A stretch of 13,374 bases of DNA from Thermoanaerobaculia bacterium. GTDB lineage: Bacteria > Acidobacteriota > Thermoanaerobaculia > UBA5066. Shown here piece after piece: positions 8,072 to 13,374 of this stretch (the stretch's first letter is position 1; each line of letters starts with the position of its first letter). Below the pieces are notes generated by a model that saw nothing but the letters and a program-made list of their open reading frames with translations, did not search any database and was not told the DNA's origin. Made by a program: the position numbers and the translations under genes. The stretch spans positions 1 through 13,374 of the forward strand of contig JAMQPJ010000246.1 of assembly GCA_023717585.1 (NCBI GenBank), in the 5' to 3' direction.

Positions 8072-8103
8072 GGAGCCCCGCCGGCCGTCAGCGTCTCAGC
8101 CAT
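8068..8103 (-). other. 11-codon mini-ORF bridging mreC stop and mreD start
   Basis: On the minus strand the mreC stop overlaps an ATG (TGATG, 8105-8101). That ATG opens a frame of 11 sense codons, MAETLTAGGAP, whose TGA (8070-8068) overlaps the mreD GTG start (GTGA, 8071-8068). Ribosomes finishing mreC could restart here and be delivered exactly onto the mreD start. The peptide itself shows no recognisable motif. The overlaps at both ends are seen directly; a translational-coupling role is inference and chance is possible. Confidence 0.35.
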
Positions 8104-8972
8104 CAGCGGCGCTCCGCTACGGAGGGGCCCGACGTGACGTCGGACTTCCGCACGGGAGGAAGGACGAAGACGATGGATTCGCGGTGGGGGTCGGCGGCGG
8201 CGGAGACCTGGATTTCCCAGAAGAGCGTCTTGTTGCGGCTGACGGACGCCACGCGGCCGACCGGAAGCCCGCCGGGGTAGAGGCCGTCCGTGCCCGAGGA
8301 GACGAGAGTGTCGTTTGGTTCGACCGGCTCGATCGTCGGCACGTACTCGACCGACACGCTTCCCTTTCCGTCTCCTTTCGCGACGGCCGCGCGTCCGCCG
8401 CGTGTCGCGTGCGTCAGCAGCACGCCCACGGCGGCCGTCTTGTCGGACAGAAGCTGCACGCGGGCCGTCCGCGGGCCGAGGGCGATGACACGGCCCAGGA
8501 GGCCGCCCCTCGCGAGGACGACGCCGTCGATCTGGAGGCCGTCGGACGAGCCCCGGTCGAGAAGAGCCGTATGGAAAGGCCCGCTCGACTCCACCGCGAT
8601 GAGCCGCGCCGGAAACGTCCCGGGCGGCGGCGACGGCTGCGCGCCGAAGAGCTCGAGGAGGCGCTCCTTGTCCTTCTCGGCGTTCCTCAGGCGGAGGAGC
8701 TCGCCCCGCAGGTCTTCGACCTCGGCGGTCAGCGCGCGGTTTTCGACGCGAAGCGCCCGCCTCGACTTCGCCCAGGTGCCGACCTCGTGGATCCCGGAAC
8801 GCACCGCGGTCACGAGGTCGATGAACGGGGACACGGCCGTGAGGAGCCAGCCTTCGCCGACCGTCCGCCCGCCGGGGCGCCGCACCTGGAGCGACAACGC
8901 GACGAGGCAGAGGGACAGGAGCACCGCCAGGAAGATCTCGGGGCGGCGTTCGGCGAGGGTCGGGGCGGCCAC
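8103..8972 (-). CDS. mreC: Rod shape-determining protein MreC
   Basis: MreC is a bitopic inner-membrane protein whose periplasmic part binds and activates PBP2. It has 289 residues. One membrane helix at about 12-29 follows a short cytoplasmic start, then a dimerising coiled coil runs from about 72 to 109, rich in Leu, Glu and Arg. Two beta domains follow (about 119-270) with the MreC hallmarks DRGSSDGLQIDGVVLARGGL (139-158) and SSGTDGLYPGGLPVGRV (225-241). The GTG at 8972-8970 begins 4 nt after the mreB TGA, with no clear Shine-Dalgarno, so coupling to mreB translation is likely. The length is normal for the family. The gene stands in the conserved mreB-mreC-mreD order. Confidence 0.96.
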   Translation of the reverse strand: MAAPTLAERRPEIFLAVLLSLCLVALSLQVRRPGGRTVGEGWLLTAVSPFIDLVTAVRSGIHEVGTWAKSRRALRVENRALTAEVEDLRGELLRLRNAEKDKERLLELFGAQPSPPPGTFPARLIAVESSGPFHTALLDRGSSDGLQIDGVVLARGGLLGRVIALGPRTARVQLLSDKTAAVGVLLTHATRGGRAAVAKGDGKGSVSVEYVPTIEPVEPNDTLVSSGTDGLYPGGLPVGRVASVSRNKTLFWEIQVSAAADPHRESIVFVLPPVRKSDVTSGPSVAERR

Positions 8973-8976
8973 GGCG

Positions 8977-10002
8977 TCAATCGAGGCTGATCTTCCGGAG
9001 GAGGTCGACGTCGGCGAGCATCGCGCCGGTGCCGAGCGCGACGGACGAAAGGGGGTCCTCGGCCGTGGCGATCGGGAGGCCCGTCTCCTCGCGGAGGCGG
9101 CGGTCGAGGTTCTTGAGCATCGACCCTCCCCCCGTGAGCACGATGCCCTTGTCCATGATGTCGGCCGACAGCTCGGGCGGCGTCTTTTCGAGGGCCACGC
9201 GGACGGCGTCGAGGATGATGCCGACGGTTTCGGCGAGGGCTTCCCGGACCTCGGCGTCCGTGAGGTTCAGCGTTTTCGGCACGCCCTCGACGAGGTCGCG
9301 CCCCTTGATCTCCATCGAGATGGGCTCGTCGAGCGGGTACGCCGAGCCGATCTCGATCTTGATGGCCTCGGCCGTGCGCTCGCCGATGAGGAGGTTGTAC
9401 TTCCTCTTGATGTACTGAATGATCGCCTCGTCCATCTCGTTCGAGGCGACGCGTACGGACTTCGAGTAGACGATGCCGGCGAGCGAGATCACGGCGACGT
9501 CCGTGGTGCCGCCCCCGATGTCGACGATCATGTTGCCCGTGGGCTCGGTGATCGGCAGGCCGGCACCGATCGCGGCCGCCATCGCCTGCTCGACGATGAA
9601 AACCTCGCTCGCGCCCGCCTGGAGCGCCGAGTCCTTCACGGCGCGCTTCTCGACCTGTGTGATGTCGGACGGCACCGAGATGACGATCTTCGGTCGCACG
9701 AAGAGCGAGCGGCCGTGCGCCTTCTTGATGAAGTAGTCGAGCATCCTCTCGGTGACCTCGAAGTCGGCGATCACACCGTCCTTCATGGGGCGGATGGCGA
9801 CGATGTTTCCGGGGGTGCGGCCGAGCATCTCCTTGGCGGCGCTGCCGACGGCCTCCACCTTGTTCGTGATCCTGTTCACGGCCACGATGGACGGCTCGCG
9901 CACGACGATTCCGCGGCCTTCGGCGAACACGAGCGTGTTCGCGGTGCCGAGATCGATCGCGAGGTCCGAGGAGAAGATCGAGAAGAAGGAACGAAAAGCC
10001 AA
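8977..10002 (-). CDS. mreB: Rod shape-determining protein MreB (bacterial actin)
   Basis: MreB is an ATP-binding actin homologue forming curved filaments on the inner face of the membrane that orient the elongasome. It has 341 residues, a normal length. The N-terminal AFRSFFSIF is the hydrophobic membrane-binding segment seen in Gram-negative MreB. Phosphate loop 1 is AIDLGTANT (15-23), phosphate loop 2 is DIGGGTTD (161-168), and the adenosine motif is GIVLTGGGSMLKNLD (286-300). The conserved VEQA with its glutamate is at 137-140. The start is TTG (10002-10000), strongly supported by AAAGGA at 10014-10009 with a 6-nt spacer, and by the family's usual N-terminus; no ATG lies near. A 49-nt gap containing a hairpin separates it from the FecR-domain gene upstream. 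Confidence 0.98.
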   Translation of the reverse strand: MAFRSFFSIFSSDLAIDLGTANTLVFAEGRGIVVREPSIVAVNRITNKVEAVGSAAKEMLGRTPGNIVAIRPMKDGVIADFEVTERMLDYFIKKAHGRSLFVRPKIVISVPSDITQVEKRAVKDSALQAGASEVFIVEQAMAAAIGAGLPITEPTGNMIVDIGGGTTDVAVISLAGIVYSKSVRVASNEMDEAIIQYIKRKYNLLIGERTAEAIKIEIGSAYPLDEPISMEIKGRDLVEGVPKTLNLTDAEVREALAETVGIILDAVRVALEKTPPELSADIMDKGIVLTGGGSMLKNLDRRLREETGLPIATAEDPLSSVALGTGAMLADVDLLRKISLD

Positions 10003-10008
10003 GACGGG

Positions 10009-10014
10009 TCCTTT
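10009..10014 (-). promoter_or_regulatory. Ribosome binding site deciding the TTG start of mreB
   Basis: AAAGGA lies 6 nt before TTG on the minus strand. It is the clearest Shine-Dalgarno in the operon. It compensates for the rare start codon and fixes the N-terminus of MreB. Confidence 0.8.
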
Positions 10015-10023
10015 CGAGGGTCC

Positions 10024-10043
10024 GGCGGCCCTGAACGGCCGCC
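10024..10043 (-). repeat. Perfect 7-bp GC inverted repeat in the fecR-like/mreB gap
   Basis: GGCGGCC (10024-10030) and GGCCGCC (10037-10043) pair perfectly around a 6-nt loop, in the 49-nt gap between the FecR-domain gene stop and the mreB ribosome site. On the minus-strand transcript no U-run follows, so it is not a standard intrinsic terminator. It could be an attenuator, an RNA-processing site or a 3' stabiliser that lets mreB be expressed differently from the first gene. Confidence 0.6.
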
Positions 10044-10051
10044 CCCTCCGG

Positions 10052-11485
10052 TCAATTGCTGCTGATGAGCACCGATTCCTTTTTGACGGTCTCGCCGCCT
10101 GTCGTGCGCGCCTTGATGACGATCGTCTGCAGGCCGTCGCCGCCCATCGAGACGACCTTGCGGAAGGTGCCGTCCGAGCCCACGTCCGCGATCTCGCCGT
10201 TGACCGTGACCGAGGCGCCGGGGACGGTGCGCCCCACGAGGACGACGGACGAGCCCACGACGTTCGGCCGCTGGGTGATGACGAGGTCGGGAGGAAGCGT
10301 GTCGAGCCGCGCCTGGGAGAGGTCGCCCGACGTGACCTTGAAGCGGCGGGGGGCCGACCAGTCCGAGAGGGCCGCCGGCGTTCCCTTGCGGATCGAGCGC
10401 ACGTGCCAGAAATACGAGCCGGGCTCGTAGATGCCGATGAGAACGTCGGCCTTGCTGCGCTCCGACGCCCCGATGTCGAGCACCGAGTCCTTGACGAAGA
10501 GCCGGCTGCGCGCGATCTCGACTTCGTAGGCGGACGCGTCCTTCACCGGCGACCAGCGCAGGAGCAGGGGCTCGTGCTTCTTGTAGTCGATTTCGAGGTT
10601 GTCTTCGGGCTTGACGAGCAACGGCGGTTCCGGAAGCGTCGACTTCGGCCCGATGCCGCCGTCGCGCGACGCCGCGACGCGCTCGCGCGGACCGAGGGAA
10701 ACGGCGCGCCCGGCCTTGTCGGTGAGCGTCGTCGTGCCGGCGAAGCTGCTCACGTTCGTCCGCTTCGAATCGGTTTCCATGCCCACGCTCGCGTTGGAGC
10801 CGATGTTCGCGGTCGCCGTATCCGTCGACACGGAGGCCTTGCTCTTCTCTCCCGTGTTCACGTCGGTAGTGCCGACGACGAGTTTGACGTTCGCGCCCGA
10901 CACGCCGCCGGAGCCGTGTACCTCGAAAAGCGTCTCGGGGCGGATGCGGTACATCGTGCCGTCGTTCCACAGCACCTCGGCGGTGCCGTTCGGGCCGGTC
11001 TTGATGAAGTCGCCCTCGCCGACGCTCGTGCTCGGCCGGAGCGTGTCCCAGGTGCTGCGATTCGCCTTCTGGATCTTGACGTCTCCGGCGGTGTCGACGA
11101 CGTTCGCGCTGCTCTTCACGCCCGCGCCCGCGATGATCTTCATCGCGCGCGATTGCACCTCGACGGCCGTGCGCGCGGCCTTGTCGTTCAGGCCCGAAGC
11201 GAGATCCCTCCTCGCCTCGCCGAGCATGTCCTCGGCGGACGCGAGCTCCTTCGAAAGAAGGGCCGCGTCCTTCTGCTGGCGGGCGCGCGAGAGCGCGTCT
11301 TCGGCACGGGCGATCTCCTGCTTGGCGCGGCTCGCGGTTTCGCCCCGCTTCATGAAGAAGAAGACGCCCCCGGCGATCGCCGCGCCGAGCACCACCACGC
11401 CGATCAGAATTCGAACGAGCGTCTGGGTGGAGACGTAGTACCACTCGAGCTGGGATTCCAGGTCGCTCGGGGACTTCTTGGACAT
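10052..11485 (-). CDS. Membrane-anchored FecR-domain protein, first gene of the mre operon
   Basis: The protein has 477 residues. A short cytoplasmic start (LEWYYVSTQTLVR) is followed by a membrane helix at about 24-45. A helical, probably coiled-coil stretch rich in Ala, Arg, Glu and Lys covers about 50-117. A FecR-type beta domain follows (about 128-275): GDVKIQKA, then SVGEGDFIKTGPNGTAEVLW and NDGTMYRIRPET, with GPRERVAAS near its end. Next is a fibronectin-III-like stretch (about 300-385; YEVEIARSRLF, GSYFWHVRSI, LSDWSAPRRFKV), then a C-terminal beta-sandwich resembling glucodextranase/Big-like repeats (about 400-475; VGRTVPGASVTVNG). Most of it should face the periplasm. FecR proper signals to a sigma factor, but no sigma gene is seen here and the cytoplasmic part is too short for an anti-sigma domain. 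A structural or wall-binding role with the elongasome is my inference. The ATG is at 11485; the ribosome site is weak. Confidence 0.88.
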   Translation of the reverse strand: MSKKSPSDLESQLEWYYVSTQTLVRILIGVVVLGAAIAGGVFFFMKRGETASRAKQEIARAEDALSRARQQKDAALLSKELASAEDMLGEARRDLASGLNDKAARTAVEVQSRAMKIIAGAGVKSSANVVDTAGDVKIQKANRSTWDTLRPSTSVGEGDFIKTGPNGTAEVLWNDGTMYRIRPETLFEVHGSGGVSGANVKLVVGTTDVNTGEKSKASVSTDTATANIGSNASVGMETDSKRTNVSSFAGTTTLTDKAGRAVSLGPRERVAASRDGGIGPKSTLPEPPLLVKPEDNLEIDYKKHEPLLLRWSPVKDASAYEVEIARSRLFVKDSVLDIGASERSKADVLIGIYEPGSYFWHVRSIRKGTPAALSDWSAPRRFKVTSGDLSQARLDTLPPDLVITQRPNVVGSSVVLVGRTVPGASVTVNGEIADVGSDGTFRKVVSMGGDGLQTIVIKARTTGGETVKKESVLISSN

Positions 11486-11496
11486 AACGCTCGTTT

Positions 11497-11525
11497 TTGG
11501 AAACCCTTACAGCAATTCTTATAGC
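11497..11525 (+). promoter_or_regulatory. Candidate sigma70-type promoter for ppiD (distal)
   Basis: TTGGAA (11497-11502) and TATAGC (11520-11525) are separated by 17 nt; each matches 4 of 6 consensus bases. Transcription would begin near 11532 and leave a leader of about 137 nt. It shares its A+T island with the candidate -10 of the opposite operon. Confidence 0.35.
11518..11523 (-). promoter_or_regulatory. Candidate -10 element of the mre operon
   Basis: TATAAG on the minus strand would place transcription start near 11511, about 26 nt before the ATG of the FecR-domain gene. No recognisable -35 stands 16-18 nt upstream (the sequence there is GC-only), so it would need an activator or an alternative sigma factor. 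It overlaps the + strand -10 candidate. Confidence 0.3.
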
Positions 11526-11573
11526 ATGCCGGAACCCGGGGGCGCCCTCTCGGTCGCGCCCGGCGGGGCCAAC

Positions 11574-11602
11574 TTTACCGCCGTTTGGCTCTGGGGTATC
11601 GT
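11574..11602 (+). promoter_or_regulatory. Candidate proximal promoter for ppiD
   Basis: TTTACC (11574-11579) and TATCGT (11597-11602) are 17 nt apart, each matching 4 of 6 consensus bases. The leader would be about 60 nt. It is weaker in context than the distal candidate and could be chance. Confidence 0.2.
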
Positions 11603-11668
11603 CCTCGGTTCTTTCGGGCCCCGTGGTACCCCCGTGCGCCACGGACGAGTCCGTCTTCGGAGAACAAG

Positions 11669-13374
11669 ATGCTCAAGGCACTACGCGAGAACTTCAAGCA
11701 CCTCCAGTGGATCCTCTGGGGGGTCATCGCCATTTTCCTGATCTTCGTTTTCGCGGACTGGGGCATGGGCTCCCAGAGCGGGGGAGCGGAGGCCTTCGCG
11801 GCGAAAGCCGGAGGCATCCGGATCACGACGGCCGAGTTCCAGAAGGAATACGCGTTCGCCGAGGATCGTTACCGGCAGGCTTACGGCAAGAACTTCAGCC
11901 CCGAGCTCGCGCGCGCCATGAATCTGCCCGAGCAGGTGCTCAACTCCCTCATCGACCGGCGTCTCTTCCGCGCCGAGGCCGAACGGCTGCACCTCAAGGT
12001 CACGGACGACGAGCTCACCCAGCACCTCCTCGGCATCAAGGATCCGCAGAGCGGCAAGCTGCTGTTCGTGAAGGACGGGGTCTTCGTGGGCGACGCGACG
12101 TACCGCCGGATCCTGGCCGCGAACCGCCTCGCGCCGCAGAGCTTCGAGGAAGCCCAGCGGGAGCAGATTCTTCTCGAGAAGCTGAACCGCTTCTTCACCG
12201 AGGCCGTCGTCGTGTCGGACGCGGAGGTGAAGTCCGACTTCGAGAAGCGGAACGTCAAGGCGAAAATCGCCTGGGCGCTCCTGCCCGTGGTCTCGACCGC
12301 GCAGACGCCGGCGACCGACATCGAGGCCGAGGCGTACTTCAAGACGAACCCCACGCCGTACATGCAGCCCGAGAAGCGCAAGGCGAAGTACCTTCTCGTC
12401 GAGACCGCGAAGATCCGTCCGACGATCCAGGTCACGGACGCGGATGTCGCGGCCGATTACGCAGCCGGCGCGGAGACCTACCGCAAGGGCGAGGAAGTGC
12501 ACGCGCGGCACATCCTCTACAAGGCCGAGAATGCGAACGACGCCGCCCAGAAAGCAAAGGCGGAGGCTGCGGTGCGAAGGCTCAAGGGCGGCGCGGATTT
12601 CGCGGCGCTCGCGAAGGCCGAGTCGGACGACCCGGGCTCGAAGGCGAACGGCGGCGACCTCGGCTCGGTCCCGAGGGGCCGCATGGTGAAGGAGTTCGAG
12701 GCGGCCGCTTTCTCCGCGAAGGAGAAGGAGATCCTCGGGCCCGTGAAGAGCTCGTTCGGGTACCACGTCATCCAGGTCCTCGAGAAGACGGGGGAACGGG
12801 TCCAGCCGCTCTTCGAGGTTTCGGCGGGCATTCGCGGGCGCCTGCAGGAGGATCGCGCGCGCGCCGAGGCCAAGCGCCTCGCGGCGGGCCTCGCCGGGAA
12901 GGTCGCGAAGATGGGCAAGCCCTCCGACGACGACCTGCGCAAGCTCGCGGGATCCGGCGTGACGTTCAACGAAACCGAGTTCGTCTCGCGCACCGACGCG
13001 CCCCAGGGCATCGGGTTCAACCCGCAGTTCAGCGAGAAGCTGTTCTCCCTCAAGGAGGGCGAGGCCGCGACGGCCCCGGTCGCGACGTCGCGCGGCGAGG
13101 CGATCGTCAAGCTCGTCGAGATCAAGAAGCCGGGCCTGCCGGCCTTCGCCGAGGTCAAGGCGCGCGTCGTTCTCGACATCCAGAAGAAGAGGCAGGACGA
13201 GGCGACGCTCGTGACGCTCAGGCAGGCGATGACCGAAAGCGCGACCCTCGAAGGGATCGCGAAGAAGCTAAGCCTCAAGGTCGAGACGCCCGACGCGTTC
13301 TCGATGGGCGGGCCGATCCCGGGCCTCGGCTCGCCGAAGGCCGTGCTGGATGCCGTGTTCTCGGCCAGGCCGGG
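11669..13374 (+). CDS. ppiD: PpiD/SurA-like periplasmic peptidyl-prolyl isomerase (3' end outside window)
   Basis: This is a membrane-anchored periplasmic folding factor acting on newly exported proteins. The frame is open for 568 complete codons to the window edge without a stop; E. coli PpiD has 623 residues, so little is missing. The ATG at 11669 is preceded by GGAG with a 6-nt spacer. Residues 1-13 are polar and basic, and one membrane helix follows (about 14-33; WGVIAIFLIFVFADWG). A SurA-N-like chaperone region comes next (about 50-250). The parvulin domain runs from about 277 to 373: VHARHIL, then GGDLGSVPRGRMVKEFE and SSFGYHVIQVLE. The usual parvulin His pair and the GGDLG and FGYH motifs are kept, so PPIase activity is plausible even though E. 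coli PpiD is considered inactive. A C-terminal PpiD-type region follows. It is divergent from the mre operon. SurA is less likely because of the uncleaved membrane anchor and length. Confidence 0.92.
   Translation, partial: MLKALRENFKHLQWILWGVIAIFLIFVFADWGMGSQSGGAEAFAAKAGGIRITTAEFQKEYAFAEDRYRQAYGKNFSPELARAMNLPEQVLNSLIDRRLFRAEAERLHLKVTDDELTQHLLGIKDPQSGKLLFVKDGVFVGDATYRRILAANRLAPQSFEEAQREQILLEKLNRFFTEAVVVSDAEVKSDFEKRNVKAKIAWALLPVVSTAQTPATDIEAEAYFKTNPTPYMQPEKRKAKYLLVETAKIRPTIQVTDADVAADYAAGAETYRKGEEVHARHILYKAENANDAAQKAKAEAAVRRLKGGADFAALAKAESDDPGSKANGGDLGSVPRGRMVKEFEAAAFSAKEKEILGPVKSSFGYHVIQVLEKTGERVQPLFEVSAGIRGRLQEDRARAEAKRLAAGLAGKVAKMGKPSDDDLRKLAGSGVTFNETEFVSRTDAPQGIGFNPQFSEKLFSLKEGEAATAPVATSRGEAIVKLVEIKKPGLPAFAEVKARVVLDIQKKRQDEATLVTLRQAMTESATLEGIAKKLSLKVETPDAFSMGGPIPGLGSPKAVLDAVFSARP

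Larger units (their letters stand above)
11486..11668. promoter_or_regulatory. Divergent intergenic region between the mre operon and ppiD
   Basis: The 183 nt carry no plausible gene. The first 40 nt beside the FecR-domain gene are the most A+T-rich patch I noticed in the window and hold candidate promoters for both directions. The rest is GC-rich with inverted repeats: GGGCGC (11540-11545) with GCGCCC (11556-11561), and ACGGA (11641-11645) with TCCGT (11650-11654). These would lie in the ppiD 5' leader if the distal promoter is used. Confidence 0.7.

Noticed and set aside
8290..10065. 591-codon + strand open frame opposite mreB and mreC
   Set aside because: It is a shadow of conserved genes on the other strand with no domain resemblance.
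9752..11642. Long open frames on both strands over the FecR-domain gene (9752-11524 + and 9876-11642 -)
   Set aside because: The frame 10052-11485 has recognisable domains and a membrane anchor. The others are low-complexity Arg-rich shadows.
11681..13278. Minus-strand open frames 11681-12766 and 12517-13278
   Set aside because: They lie opposite the PpiD-like gene, which has a good ribosome site, a membrane helix and a parvulin domain and is simply open at the window edge.
1..13374. CRISPR arrays, insertion sequences, tRNA or rRNA genes, phage genes
   Set aside because: No direct-repeat array, transposase, terminal repeats or RNA-gene pattern was seen when reading both strands. The window is chromosomal housekeeping plus one small accessory pair.

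Overview
The window comes from a high-GC (by eye about two thirds), Gram-negative-type bacterium. The evidence is a periplasmic PpiD-like chaperone, an RNase G, and a complete MreB/MreC/MreD/PBP2/RodA elongation machine. A FecR-domain envelope protein heading the mre operon, with these codon preferences, would fit an Acidobacteriota-like lineage (Thermoanaerobaculia or a relative). That placement is my inference and is not proven by the sequence. I see no mobile element, CRISPR array, tRNA or rRNA. The window is mostly chromosomal housekeeping with a small accessory pair near the left end.

Left end (1-2857): the C-terminal 456 residues of Lon protease (+ strand, cut by the window edge) converge on a two-gene minus-strand unit. 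That unit is an MFS transporter followed, 5 nt later, by a 94-residue protein. The N-terminal half of the small protein resembles the DNA-binding half of Phd/YefM antitoxins, but no toxin gene is next to it.

Centre (2893-11485): one tightly packed minus-strand operon, in transcription order FecR-domain membrane protein, mreB, mreC, mreD, mrdA (PBP2), rodA, rng. Gaps are mostly 0-31 nt. The coding order ends at a good intrinsic terminator (2893-2917). The products are the rod complex: MreB filaments at the inner face of the membrane, MreC/MreD as linkers and regulators, RodA as the glycan polymerase and PBP2 as its cross-linking transpeptidase. RNase G adds rRNA/mRNA processing. Four of these genes start with GTG or TTG. 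An 11-codon mini-ORF exactly bridges the mreC stop and the mreD start.

Right end (11486-13374): a 183-nt divergent intergenic region holds one A+T-rich island with overlapping candidate -10 elements on both strands. It is followed by a + strand PpiD-like peptidyl-prolyl isomerase gene that runs off the window. The divergent pair would link transcription of the envelope-folding factor to that of the wall-elongation operon.
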